NCBI GenBank assembly: GCA_902616005.1 | Contig: CACMRG010000011.1 | Location: forward strand, 1-46,655 | Length of the DNA stretch: 46,655 nt | Direction of reading: 5' to 3' | From: an uncultured SAR116 cluster alpha proteobacterium | Lineage (GTDB): Bacteria > Pseudomonadota > Alphaproteobacteria > Puniceispirillales > Marisalimonadaceae | Part shown: one piece after another, positions 25,749 to 34,979 of the stretch | How the letters are laid out: the number at the start of each line of letters is the position of its first letter | Numbering within the stretch: position 1 is the first letter of the stretch | The notes under the pieces: model-generated | What the model was told of the DNA's origin: nothing | Database searches by the model: none | Seen by the model: the letters and a program-made list of their open reading frames with translations, nothing else | Position numbers and translations under genes: made by a program

Positions 25749-27777
25749 TATATATCTCAATAATAATGTTCCCAAAATCATCCACAAAAAAATTGTCCTT
25801 GGGGTGTATTACAATTGTTGTATCTAATTGTTCAATAATTGCAGGTCCATTTTGTTTAAATTTAGGGAATAAATTTTCTCTTAAATAAATCGGTGTCCTG
25901 TGCCACTTTCCATTGAAATAAACTTTTCTGTAAGAAATTTTTTCACTCTTGGTAAAGTTAATTAATTTTTTTAAGTCCAGTTCTTTTCTTTTGCCAATGA
26001 CTGATACATTTATATTAACAATAATTGGTAAAATTTTTTCTAACTTTACTTTAAATCTCTTAAAATAAATATTTTCAAACTCCTTATTGATAAAATTTTT
26101 AGAAGGCTTTGTATCTTTAAGAGGAATTTTAATAATATGAGTTTGTCCTAAAAATTGCATATCTAAGCTGAACTCTATATAAAATTTTTCAATTTCAACT
26201 TTTTGTTTTTTTATTAATGAAATACCGTCACTTTTAAATTTTTCTAGTATAGAGTGTAAGTTTTTTATATTAGTTTCTTCTAAGGAAATATTAAGTGTTT
26301 GTGTAAAATCTTGTCTCAAATCAGCTACTAAACAACCAAGAGCATTTGTCAGTCCAGGCCTGGCAGGTATAAAAACCTTTGGAATATCTAATTCTCTTGC
26401 TAATTCGCAAGCATGCATTGGACCAGCTCCACCAAAAGAAAAAAGATTAAATTCTCTTGGGTCCTCTCCAACAGATATTGAAACCATACGAATGGCATTT
26501 GCCATTTTATTATTTGCTATTTTAAGAATTGCTTCTGCAGATTGGTAATTATTCAATTTTAATTTTTTAGAAATTTCATTCTCTAAAATTGATTTTGTAT
26601 CTTCTTTAATTTTAATATTTTCTTTTATATTTAAAGATACTGGATTTAGTCTTCCAAGTAAAAAATTTGCATCTGATATAGTAGGATTTTTTCCTCCATT
26701 TCCATAACATATTGGACCTGGATCAGATCCAGAACTTTCAGGACCAACTTCAAGTAAACCAGCTTCATTAATCTTAGCGATTGACCCCCCTCCTGCACCT
26801 ATTGTTCTTACATCAACCATAGGAACGTGAACAGGCATACTATATTCAATTTCAGTTTCAGAAGATACTGCTGGCTTGTTGTCTACAACAAGTGACACAT
26901 CAGTAGATGTTCCACCCATGTCATAGGTTATTATATTTTTAACTTTTGATAATTTGCTCACATATGTTGCAGCTATTACTCCTGAAGCTGGACCTGACAT
27001 TATTGTCTTTGCAGCTTCTTTTGAAACAATTTTTGAAGAAACAGTTCCCCCATTACCATTCATTACTAGAAGTTCTTTTTTGTAACCATTGTTTCTAAGT
27101 CTTTGTTGTAAATCGTAAATATAATTTTCAAGTATGGGTTGAACTGAAGCATTAATCGAAGCTGTTACACCTCTTTCAAATTCTCTGCTTTCTGAGAGTA
27201 TTTCATGACCTGCTGTAACATACTTATTAGCCCAATTTTTTAAAATTAAATTTTTTGCTTTTACTTCATGATAAGAGTTGGCATATGAATGTAAAAAATG
27301 AATCACTATGGATTCACAATTTAATTCTTTTATTTTTTTTAAGATTTTAAATAATTCACTTTCATTAAGTTTCTTTAAAACATTGCCTTTAAAATCAATT
27401 CTCTCTTCTACTTCAAATCTTAAGTTTCTAGGGATTAGTGGTTTAAAATCTGCTATCAATCCATAAGGGAAAGGTCTTGTTCTTCTACCTAACTCAAGAA
27501 CATCTCTAAAACCTTTTGTAGTTATTAACGCTGTTTTTGAAATTTTTCTTTCAAGTAAAGCGTTTGTAGTAGTAGTAGTTCCATGAATGATAAGGTCTTG
27601 CTTTTTTAAATTAATTGAAGCTTTATCAATTGCATTCAAAACACCATGTGATTGATTTTTTGCAGATGTAAAAACTTTTGTAAAATTATAACTTTTTGAT
27701 TTAGAATCAAAACAAATTAAATCAGTAAAAGTTCCCCCTACATCAATTCCAACTAAATTATCTTTTATCTGGGCCAT
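25741..27777 (-). CDS. hyuA: Hydantoinase A / oxoprolinase-type subunit (HyuA family)
   Basis: A 678-residue HyuA-family ATPase subunit. The actin-like phosphate motif G-I-D-V-G-G-T-F-T-D is at the N-terminus, Y-D-M-G-G-T-S-T-D-V-S in the middle, and R-T-I-G-A-G-G-G-S-I-A with S-D-P-G-P further on. It should phosphorylate a cyclic amide substrate and work with HyuB. The frame reaches a TTG at 27789, but the ATG at 27777 is the natural start. The gene heads a minus-strand run (hyuA, hyuB, two CoA ligases) and is divergent from the molybdenum hydroxylase operon across 76 bases. Joint control of ring hydroxylation and ring opening is therefore likely. Confidence 0.9.
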   Translation of the reverse strand: MAQIKDNLVGIDVGGTFTDLICFDSKSKSYNFTKVFTSAKNQSHGVLNAIDKASINLKKQDLIIHGTTTTTNALLERKISKTALITTKGFRDVLELGRRTRPFPYGLIADFKPLIPRNLRFEVEERIDFKGNVLKKLNESELFKILKKIKELNCESIVIHFLHSYANSYHEVKAKNLILKNWANKYVTAGHEILSESREFERGVTASINASVQPILENYIYDLQQRLRNNGYKKELLVMNGNGGTVSSKIVSKEAAKTIMSGPASGVIAATYVSKLSKVKNIITYDMGGTSTDVSLVVDNKPAVSSETEIEYSMPVHVPMVDVRTIGAGGGSIAKINEAGLLEVGPESSGSDPGPICYGNGGKNPTISDANFLLGRLNPVSLNIKENIKIKEDTKSILENEISKKLKLNNYQSAEAILKIANNKMANAIRMVSISVGEDPREFNLFSFGGAGPMHACELARELDIPKVFIPARPGLTNALGCLVADLRQDFTQTLNISLEETNIKNLHSILEKFKSDGISLIKKQKVEIEKFYIEFSLDMQFLGQTHIIKIPLKDTKPSKNFINKEFENIYFKRFKVKLEKILPIIVNINVSVIGKRKELDLKKLINFTKSEKISYRKVYFNGKWHRTPIYLRENLFPKFKQNGPAIIEQLDTTIVIHPKDNFFVDDFGNIIIEIYND

Positions 27778-27794
27778 AATATGTAACAAATTAC

Positions 27795-27824
27795 TTGATT
27801 AATAATAAAATAAGAATTTACAAT
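27795..27824 (+). promoter_or_regulatory. Candidate sigma-70 promoter of the molybdenum hydroxylase operon
   Basis: TTGATT (27795-27800) and TACAAT (27819-27824) are separated by 18 bases, about 30 bases before the first start codon at 27854. It is the best spaced promoter-like pair I found in the short divergent spacers. AT richness leaves a fair chance of coincidence. Confidence 0.4.
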
Positions 27825-27853
27825 ATGACTAAAATTTAAAATTTGCAAAATCA

Positions 27854-28708
27854 ATGATGAATTATTTTCAACCAAATGACTTAAACTCTGCTCTTGATGT
27901 ATTAAAAAACAATAGTGACTTAACAATTGCTGCAGGGTGTACTGATTTATTTCCAATAACAAATAATATGTCTTTAGATAAAAATATTTTGGACATAACT
28001 AATATCAAGTGTATCAAAGGTTTTCAGTTTAATAAAAAAGAAACTAAAATTGGTTCTGCTACAACTTGGACAGATATAATAAATGAAAATTTGCCCAGTT
28101 GTTATGACATGTTAAAAGCATGTGCCAAGGAAGTTGGCTCAATACAAATTCAAAACTTAGGGACAATTGGTGGTAATATTTGTAATGCGTCCCCAGCTGC
28201 TGATAGCATACCGTGCTTGCTTGCCTTAGATGCAAAGTTAGAATTATCATCTGCAAATAATAAAAGAATTATTCCTATAGATGAATTTATATTGGGTTCC
28301 AGAAAAACCAAACTGGAACAGGGTGAAATATTAACTTCAATAATAATTCCAAAAGAAAAAGACAATGGAAGTTCATCTTTTAGAAAAATTGGGGCTAGAA
28401 AATATCTTGTAATATCAATTTCCATGGTAGCTTGTCGTATACTTATTTCAAACAATATTATAGAAGATATTTCTATTAGTGTTGGATCATGTAGTGAGGT
28501 AGCAAAAAGAATTTTTTCAATAGAACGTCAATTAATTAAAAAAGACATAAATGAAGATGTTTTTAATCAAGTTGATTTTAGTCAGTTAAACGAAATTTCA
28601 CCAATTACTGACATAAGATCAACACATGTTTATAGATTAAAAGCATCTCAGTCATTAATAAAAGATGTTGTTAAAGATGCTATCAATAAACAAGAGATTG
28701 CAAGATGA
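27854..28708 (+). CDS. Molybdenum hydroxylase FAD subunit (CoxM/XdhB/YgfM type)
   Basis: A 284-residue FAD-binding subunit of the xanthine dehydrogenase family. The FAD loops are A-A-G-C-T-D-L near residues 31-37 and the G-T-I-G-G-N-I-C-N-A-S-P segment near 104-113. I-R-S-T-H-V-Y-R at the end is typical of CoxM C-termini. It passes electrons from the 2Fe-2S clusters to an acceptor. It is the first gene of a long plus-strand run and its stop overlaps the start of the fused catalytic subunit by 4 bases (ATGA). Confidence 0.9.
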   Translation: MMNYFQPNDLNSALDVLKNNSDLTIAAGCTDLFPITNNMSLDKNILDITNIKCIKGFQFNKKETKIGSATTWTDIINENLPSCYDMLKACAKEVGSIQIQNLGTIGGNICNASPAADSIPCLLALDAKLELSSANNKRIIPIDEFILGSRKTKLEQGEILTSIIIPKEKDNGSSSFRKIGARKYLVISISMVACRILISNNIIEDISISVGSCSEVAKRIFSIERQLIKKDINEDVFNQVDFSQLNEISPITDIRSTHVYRLKASQSLIKDVVKDAINKQEIAR

Positions 28709-31458
28709 ATTTTCACAAAGAAACTATAAAATTTACATTAAACAATAAAAAAGTTTCATCTATTGAAAATTTAAATTTCAGACTGAGTGAATTTTTAAGG
28801 GAAAACCAGAAAATTAAAGGGACAAAAGTTGGTTGTAATGCTGGTGATTGCGGTTCCTGCACTATCTTAATGGATGATAATCCTTTTTGCTCTTGTCTTT
28901 TAACTTTAGGAAAAATCAAAAATAAAAAAATTGAAACTATCGAGGGGGTTAGCAAAGATAAGCAATTTATTCTTTTAAAAAAATCTTTATCAATTCATGG
29001 TGCCGCTCAATGTGGGATATGTACCCCTGGAATAATCATGTCTGCTCTAGCGCTCCTTAGAAAAAATAAATTTCCAAAAAAAGAAGAAGTGGAATTTGCT
29101 CTCTCTGGAGTTTTATGCAGATGTACTGGATATCAAAAAATTATCAACGCAGTAATGAATGTTAATAAAATTACAGAAAATAAAAATACTTCTTCCAATA
29201 ATCTTAAAGAGGTTGGGAAAAGAATTGAAAGAATTGATGGTGAAAAAAAGTTAGATGGCACTGAAATATTTGGAGATGATTTTTCACCAGAAAATTCTTT
29301 GCTAATTAAAGTCTTAAGATCTCCATTTAACAGAGCATCATTTACAATTGGTAATTATAAAGACTGGATCGAAAAAAACCATGGAATCGAGATGGTTTTA
29401 ACAGAAAAAGATATACCAGGGAAAAATATTTTTGGTGTTATTCCACCATTTGCTGACCAACCAGTCTTAGCAAAAAAGAAAGTCAATTTTCGTGGAGAGG
29501 CTGTAGCAATTATAGCTGGTTCATATGATAGTATTAAAAATTTAAATCTGGATACTTTTCCTATCACCTGGAAAAAAGATGATGATGTAATGACAATTGA
29601 CGACTCCTTAAACACTAAAGTTAAAATTGGAAATGAAAACTTAGAAAATAATATTTTAACTTTTGGAAAGGTTTTAACTGGAAATCCTGAAAAAAATGTT
29701 TCTACTGAATTTAAAGTAAATGGAATTTTAGAAACTTCTTATGTTGAACATGCGTACATTGAACCTGAAGCGGGGTCAGCTTGGATGGAGAAAAATGTTT
29801 TAGTTATACAAGCCTGTACTCAAGCCCCCTATATGGATAGAGATGATACTGCTAAAATATTAGATATGGAGCCAGATAATATCAGAATAATACCTTCTGC
29901 AACTGGCGGTGGATTTGGGTCAAAACTAGATATATCAATTCAACCTTATCTTGGCCTAGTAGCTTTAAAAACAAAAAAACCCTGTAGAATTGTATATTCT
30001 CGAAATGAATCCATGATATCAACAACAAAAAGACATCCTGGATTGATGAGTTCTTCAATTTCATGTGATAGTAAAGGTTTTTTAAATTCAATAAACTTCT
30101 CTGGAGATTTTAATACTGGTGCTTATGCAAGCTGGGGACCTACAGTTGCTAACCGTGTTCCAGTTCATGCAAGTGGACCATATAGAGTTCCAAATTACCA
30201 AGCTGTTGGAAGAGCAATTCATACCAATGGCCCTGTTGCTGGAGCATTTCGTGGATTTGGTGTTCCACAAGCAACAGCATTGCAAGAAACATTAATGGAT
30301 CAACTCGCCGACAAACTTCAGATTGATCAATTAGAATTCAGATTAAAGAATTCATTAAAAGATGGAGATAAAACTGTTTGTGGTCAAAAATTAGATTCGG
30401 TTGGAATTATTGATTGTTTAGAAGCCTTAAAAGATAATTGGATCCAAAAAAAAGAAGGTTACATTACTTTTAACAAAACCTCCAAAAGATATAAAAAAGG
30501 TGTTGGCATTGCTACTTGTTGGTATGGTTGTGGTAACACTGCCCTTCCTAACCCCTCAACAATTAAAATTGGATTAACTAATGATGGCAGTATCTCTTTA
30601 CATCAAGGGGCAACAGATATTGGACAAGGTTCAAATACGGTCATCGCACAAATTACAGCGGATGCAATTGGTGTGTCCATTGAAAATATAAACCTAGTTA
30701 GCCCTGATACATTTTTATCCCCTGATTGTGGTAAAACCTCAGCTTCTAGACAAACTTATGTAACTGGAAAAGCTGCTTACAATGCAGGGTTTAAACTTAG
30801 ATCTGAAATACTTAGACTTAGCAACATGGGAAACGACTCTTTAATTAAAATTGAAAAAAATGAACTTATAATTTCCAATCAAGATAAGAGACAAAAAATT
30901 GATTTAACTAAACTTCAATTAATTGAAAATGATTATGTTCTAATTGCTGAAGAAACATATGACCCACCAACTACATCTTTAGATGAAAATGGGCAAGGAA
31001 TACCGTATGCAATTTATGGATATGGAGCTCAGATGGCAGAAATTACAGTAGATACTGAACTTGGCTTATTAAAAATTGACAAAATAACAGCTGCTCATGA
31101 TCTTGGAAAAACAATAAACCCACTTCTTGCTGAGGGCCAAATTGAAGGAGGAATTGCACAAGGGATAGGCTTTGCTTTAATGGAAGAGTATATTCCTTCA
31201 AAAACTGAAAATCTTCATGATTATTTAATTCCATCTATTGGAGATGTTCCTGAAATTGAATCAATATTGATAGAGAAAAACGATCCAGAAGGACCTTTTG
31301 GTGCAAGAGGCCTTGGTGAACATGTTTTAATCCCAACGGCACCTGCAATAATGAATGCACTTCGAAATGCTACTGGAGCGATAATAACAAAACTACCTGC
31401 GCTACCAGATAGAATTTTAGAAGCAATAGAGATTAGTAAAAATGGATCAAATAAATAA
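28705..31458 (+). CDS. Molybdenum hydroxylase, fused 2Fe-2S and molybdopterin subunit (XdhD-like architecture)
   Basis: A 917-residue fusion. Residues 1-150 hold two 2Fe-2S sites: C44, C49, C52, C64 (plant-ferredoxin type) and C103, C106, C138, C140. From about 165 to the end is the molybdopterin cytosine dinucleotide-type large subunit with G-G-F-G-S-K, A-F-R-G-F-G-V-P-Q, T-D-I-G-Q-G-S-N-T and the catalytic Glu E872 in A-R-G-L-G-E-H. The normal layout is separate S and L genes; the fused layout with a separate FAD subunit recalls E. coli XdhD-YgfM and the selenium-dependent dehydrogenases. The reaction is hydroxylation of a carbon next to a ring nitrogen (or an aldehyde) with water. Neighbouring genes suggest an N-heterocyclic acid. 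Confidence 0.9.
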   Translation: MNFHKETIKFTLNNKKVSSIENLNFRLSEFLRENQKIKGTKVGCNAGDCGSCTILMDDNPFCSCLLTLGKIKNKKIETIEGVSKDKQFILLKKSLSIHGAAQCGICTPGIIMSALALLRKNKFPKKEEVEFALSGVLCRCTGYQKIINAVMNVNKITENKNTSSNNLKEVGKRIERIDGEKKLDGTEIFGDDFSPENSLLIKVLRSPFNRASFTIGNYKDWIEKNHGIEMVLTEKDIPGKNIFGVIPPFADQPVLAKKKVNFRGEAVAIIAGSYDSIKNLNLDTFPITWKKDDDVMTIDDSLNTKVKIGNENLENNILTFGKVLTGNPEKNVSTEFKVNGILETSYVEHAYIEPEAGSAWMEKNVLVIQACTQAPYMDRDDTAKILDMEPDNIRIIPSATGGGFGSKLDISIQPYLGLVALKTKKPCRIVYSRNESMISTTKRHPGLMSSSISCDSKGFLNSINFSGDFNTGAYASWGPTVANRVPVHASGPYRVPNYQAVGRAIHTNGPVAGAFRGFGVPQATALQETLMDQLADKLQIDQLEFRLKNSLKDGDKTVCGQKLDSVGIIDCLEALKDNWIQKKEGYITFNKTSKRYKKGVGIATCWYGCGNTALPNPSTIKIGLTNDGSISLHQGATDIGQGSNTVIAQITADAIGVSIENINLVSPDTFLSPDCGKTSASRQTYVTGKAAYNAGFKLRSEILRLSNMGNDSLIKIEKNELIISNQDKRQKIDLTKLQLIENDYVLIAEETYDPPTTSLDENGQGIPYAIYGYGAQMAEITVDTELGLLKIDKITAAHDLGKTINPLLAEGQIEGGIAQGIGFALMEEYIPSKTENLHDYLIPSIGDVPEIESILIEKNDPEGPFGARGLGEHVLIPTAPAIMNALRNATGAIITKLPALPDRILEAIEISKNGSNK

Positions 31459-32881
31459 AGTTGAAAAAATACGATGTGATGCATGTCCTGTGATGTGTTA
31501 CATAGCTGAAGGAAAATCTGGAGCTTGTGACAGATATGCAAATAAAAATGGTCAAATCATAAGATTGGACCCTTTAGTAATTTTGAATAGATGTGTAGAA
31601 AATGGAATGAAAATCAAACCATTTTTAAATGAAGATTGGGATGGGGAAATAATTCCAGATAAAGATATCTTTATTACTGCTATTGGCTCTGGAACCACAT
31701 ATCCTGATTACAAGCCAGCACCTTTTATATTTAATAGAAAAATTGATGATATTGATTTTGTGACAATTGTTACGGAAGCAATATTTTCGTATTGTGGTGT
31801 CAAAATTAAGGTAGATACGGATCGACATATTGGATCTGAAAGAGACATTGTTAGATATAATGGTGAAGCCGTTGGTCACGTTATGACAAGTGAATACGGA
31901 TCCCAAATGATGTCACTTGGAGGCGTAGATCATTTAACAGGCAGTTCCAAAATTGAAGGTAAAATGACATGTGAAGTTATTATGAACCTTTGTAATAAAG
32001 AGGCCGTTGAATTGACGATTGATAATGGTTCAAAAATAATTGTCCAAGCCGGAAAACCTCCAATTATCAATGATGTTAAAGAAAATAAAATGAGAGTGGG
32101 TTGCGGTTCTGCTACAGTTGGAATGTTTGCATCTCAATGGAGAGGTTTAGTTGATGAAGTTGTTATAGTTGATGATCATATAACTGCAGTTGTTTCTGAA
32201 CATCAAGCTGGAAAAGTATTAGGTTGGGAAAGTACTGGTATCTCTATTAATGGTCGTCGATCCACTCCAGGAAGATATTTTCAAGTTGCTAATCCTGGTT
32301 CAGGTTGGGGAGGTACTGATATTACAGATCCTTTAACGATATTAAAAAGTTGGAATGAAAAAAAAGGTGCAAAACCTGGATTGTCTCTTTTGATGGTATC
32401 TACAACTGGTGAAGAATACTCATACTACATATTAGACGAAAAATTAATTCCACAAAAACAACCATTCCCTGAAAAACTAGTTGATACTGTTAAATTAATA
32501 GAAGAAAATTGTGAACCAGCTTTATGCACTGTTTTATTTGTTGGAGGCGCAGGAGGGTCATTAAGATCAGGTGTCACAAAAAATCCTGTTAAACTCACAA
32601 AATCAATACAACATAAGAAAACTGAACTAACTTCAGGTGGTGCTACTCCATACATATGGCCTGGAGGAGGCATTACATTTATGGTGAATGTTCTTGATAT
32701 GCCAGAAAACGCATTTGGTTATGTCCCAACACCTGCAATTGTCGCACCATTAGAGTTCACATTAACAAAAGAAAATTATCAAAATCTTGGCGGTCATGTA
32801 GATGACATTAGAACCATAAAAGATATTTTTTTAAATGGTGGCGAATACGGTAAAGATAAGAAAGTTTTAGAAGATGATTAA
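31442..32881 (+). CDS. 6-hydroxynicotinate reductase-like iron-sulfur protein
   Basis: A 479-residue protein that I recognise as the family annotated as 6-hydroxynicotinate reductase (Hnr of Eubacterium barkeri nicotinate fermentation). An N-terminal Cys cluster C12, C15, C19, C29 (C-D-A-C-P-V-M-C) should bind an iron-sulfur cluster. The rest is Gly-rich, with G-C-G-S-A-T at 220-225, N-P-G-S-G-W-G-G-T-D at 284-293 and T-S-G-G-A-T-P at 397-403. Hnr reduces a hydroxylated pyridine ring with reduced ferredoxin. From memory it carries covalent flavin, and the two A-T motifs resemble ApbE flavinylation sites. It overlaps the Mo subunit gene by 17 bases and the ApbE-like gene by one (TAATG), so the three are tightly coupled. 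The true ring substrate is unknown. Confidence 0.75.
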   Translation: MDQINKVEKIRCDACPVMCYIAEGKSGACDRYANKNGQIIRLDPLVILNRCVENGMKIKPFLNEDWDGEIIPDKDIFITAIGSGTTYPDYKPAPFIFNRKIDDIDFVTIVTEAIFSYCGVKIKVDTDRHIGSERDIVRYNGEAVGHVMTSEYGSQMMSLGGVDHLTGSSKIEGKMTCEVIMNLCNKEAVELTIDNGSKIIVQAGKPPIINDVKENKMRVGCGSATVGMFASQWRGLVDEVVIVDDHITAVVSEHQAGKVLGWESTGISINGRRSTPGRYFQVANPGSGWGGTDITDPLTILKSWNEKKGAKPGLSLLMVSTTGEEYSYYILDEKLIPQKQPFPEKLVDTVKLIEENCEPALCTVLFVGGAGGSLRSGVTKNPVKLTKSIQHKKTELTSGGATPYIWPGGGITFMVNVLDMPENAFGYVPTPAIVAPLEFTLTKENYQNLGGHVDDIRTIKDIFLNGGEYGKDKKVLEDD

Positions 32882-33723
32882 TGAAATCATTAATTGAAGA
32901 TGATAAATTATTTATTGAAAATGGCCCTACAAATATTATAGCTGAGGCCTTTTCTTCGGAAAAAAAAGAAATTTATAATCTTATTTGTGAATATTCATCA
33001 AGATTTTTAAAAGATTTAAGTCTTGAAATTGAAAAGCTAAAAAAACCAACTTTTCAAAAAAATAAATTCGTAAGTGATATAGCAAATACAATGTTTGAAT
33101 CTACAAAATTATTTTTACCTAATTTTGTCACACCAATGGCATCAGTTGCAGGATCTATATCTGAGTTGCTTTTGTTGAAAGTTTTAGAAAAATTTAAAGT
33201 AAACAAAATTTATATAAATAATGGTGGAGACATTTCTTTATATATTTCTAAAAATGAAAAGTTTAATTTTAGCATTGGTGGCGAAACAAGTTGTGTTATT
33301 GAATATACTGGTATTGATGGTTTTGGAGGAATTGCTACATCTGGATGGAAAGGAAGAAGCTTTTCAATGGGAATAGCTGATAGCGTTACAGTAATCGCGG
33401 AAAAAGCTTCAGTAGCAGATGCTGCTGCAACAATAATCGGCAATCATATAGACCTTAAAAATTCAAATAAGGTAAAAAAAACAGCTGCTAACAATCTTTA
33501 TGAAGAGACTGATTTAAATGATAATTTAATAACTGTATCTGTTGAAAATTTAACGGAAAATGAAATAAGACGAGCTATATCAAAAGGAAAAATTATTTCT
33601 GAACATTATATTAGAGAAAATTTAATAAAATCAGTTATAATTAACCTTCAAGACAATATATTAATTTTAGGACATAAATTTAATATTAATTTTAATAAGA
33701 GAATCAAATTATTAGAGGTTTGA
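32881..33723 (+). CDS. UPF0280 family protein (ApbE-like FMN transferase fold)
   Basis: A 280-residue UPF0280-type protein. N-N-G-G-D-I (113-118), I-A-T-S-G-W (151-156), D-S-V-T-V-I-A (167-173) and A-D-A-A-A-T (179-184) parallel the conserved blocks of ApbE, which attaches FMN to Thr or Ser through a phosphoester. No signal peptide is visible, so it acts in the cytoplasm, unlike lipoprotein ApbE. The start overlaps the stop of the reductase-like gene. I infer that it installs flavin on, or otherwise matures, the neighbouring reductase; this has not to my knowledge been shown for the family. Confidence 0.72.
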   Translation: MKSLIEDDKLFIENGPTNIIAEAFSSEKKEIYNLICEYSSRFLKDLSLEIEKLKKPTFQKNKFVSDIANTMFESTKLFLPNFVTPMASVAGSISELLLLKVLEKFKVNKIYINNGGDISLYISKNEKFNFSIGGETSCVIEYTGIDGFGGIATSGWKGRSFSMGIADSVTVIAEKASVADAAATIIGNHIDLKNSNKVKKTAANNLYEETDLNDNLITVSVENLTENEIRRAISKGKIISEHYIRENLIKSVIINLQDNILILGHKFNINFNKRIKLLEV

Positions 33724-33735
33724 AATAAAATTGGT

Positions 33736-34884
33736 ATGAACAATTCAATTATAAATAATTTTGTTGATAGTTTTATTGCTTTTCTTTTTGCTATCTCTGG
33801 ACCAGTTGCAATTATGCTCTCAATTACATCTGCAAATAATATTGACACAAGAGATGTGTCTATATGGCTTTTTGGTTGCTTTGCTGTAAATGGATTTTTT
33901 AGTATAATACTTACGCTTAAAAACAAACAACCTCTTGTTTTAATGTGGAGCATACCAGGAATTATCTTAATTGGTTATTCACTTAAAAATTATTCATTAA
34001 ATGAAATTGTAGGTGTTTATTTAACATCTAGTTTCTTACTTTTTGTAATTAGTTTTACTAACATAATTAATTTTTTAAAAAAAAATATACCAACAGAGAT
34101 TGTTATGGGAATGGTTTCAGCTATTTTTCTGAGTTTCTGTGTTGATTGGATAAACTCTCTAAACACTTACCCGTTGCTTGCAAGTATAATGAGTTTAACA
34201 TTTTTCATTTTGTTATTTTTATCTAAGAAGATTAAAACTATACCTCCTCTTTTAGGATGTTTGATATCAGGACTATTAGTCATGTATTTTACACACAAAA
34301 TTAATATTTCAACTAAAGAAATAAGTTTGATTAATATTTATTTAACAATGCCTGAATTTAATTTGAAACCAATCATAGAATTAACTATTCCATTAATAAT
34401 AACAGTTATTTTCATTCAAAATGGACAAGGAATAGTCTTACTTGAAAACAAAAAATATACTCCCCCTTTAAATCAAATTACATATTATTGTGGATTAGGC
34501 TCATTTTTTAATGCTTATTTAGGTGCTGTATCAACTTGTTTAACAGGCCCTGTAACTGGTATATTAACAAGCAACCCTAATACCCAAAATCAATATATTT
34601 CTGCAATATTATTTTCATTTTTATGCATAATATTTGGTTTATATTCTCCTTTTGTTTTAAATTTACTTCAAGAGTTGCCAAAAGAATTTATTATAACCCT
34701 TGGAGGACTTGCGCTTTTAAATGTTTTACAACAATCTTTTGTTGATTCTTTTAAAAGTAAATATGCATTGAGCGCATTATTAACATTTTTGGTGACATTA
34801 TCTAAATTTAGCTTATTCAACATTGGTGCCCCATTTTGGGGACTTTTACTTGGTTTTTTAGTTTCTAAAATTATTGAAAAATAA
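33736..34884 (+). CDS. BenE-type benzoate/aromatic acid permease
   Basis: A 382-residue integral membrane protein with about 11-12 hydrophobic segments. The N-terminal A-I-S-G-P-V-A-I-M-L, the following W-L-F-G-C-F and the Q-P-L-V-L-M-W-S-I-P-G motif match the BenE benzoate/proton symporter family. A central F-I-Q-N-G-Q-G-I-V segment fits the half-helix region. It should import a small aromatic or heteroaromatic carboxylate across the inner membrane. It starts 12 bases after the ApbE-like gene, so its cargo is probably the substrate of the hydroxylase/reductase module. Confidence 0.82.
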   Translation: MNNSIINNFVDSFIAFLFAISGPVAIMLSITSANNIDTRDVSIWLFGCFAVNGFFSIILTLKNKQPLVLMWSIPGIILIGYSLKNYSLNEIVGVYLTSSFLLFVISFTNIINFLKKNIPTEIVMGMVSAIFLSFCVDWINSLNTYPLLASIMSLTFFILLFLSKKIKTIPPLLGCLISGLLVMYFTHKINISTKEISLINIYLTMPEFNLKPIIELTIPLIITVIFIQNGQGIVLLENKKYTPPLNQITYYCGLGSFFNAYLGAVSTCLTGPVTGILTSNPNTQNQYISAILFSFLCIIFGLYSPFVLNLLQELPKEFIITLGGLALLNVLQQSFVDSFKSKYALSALLTFLVTLSKFSLFNIGAPFWGLLLGFLVSKIIEK

Positions 34885-34979
34885 TATTTCTATGATTTAT
34901 TCACCTTTATTCAAAGAAGCGCTTGATTATTAAAATGTTTTGTTGAAGTATAGGATTAGTCTTTAACTAGGAGGAGATA

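Noticed and set aside
31221-31541. 106-codon minus-strand frame across the Mo subunit and Hnr-like gene junction
   Set aside because: Both plus-strand genes are supported by conserved motifs through this junction, including the catalytic Glu and the Cys cluster, so the antisense frame is a by-product.
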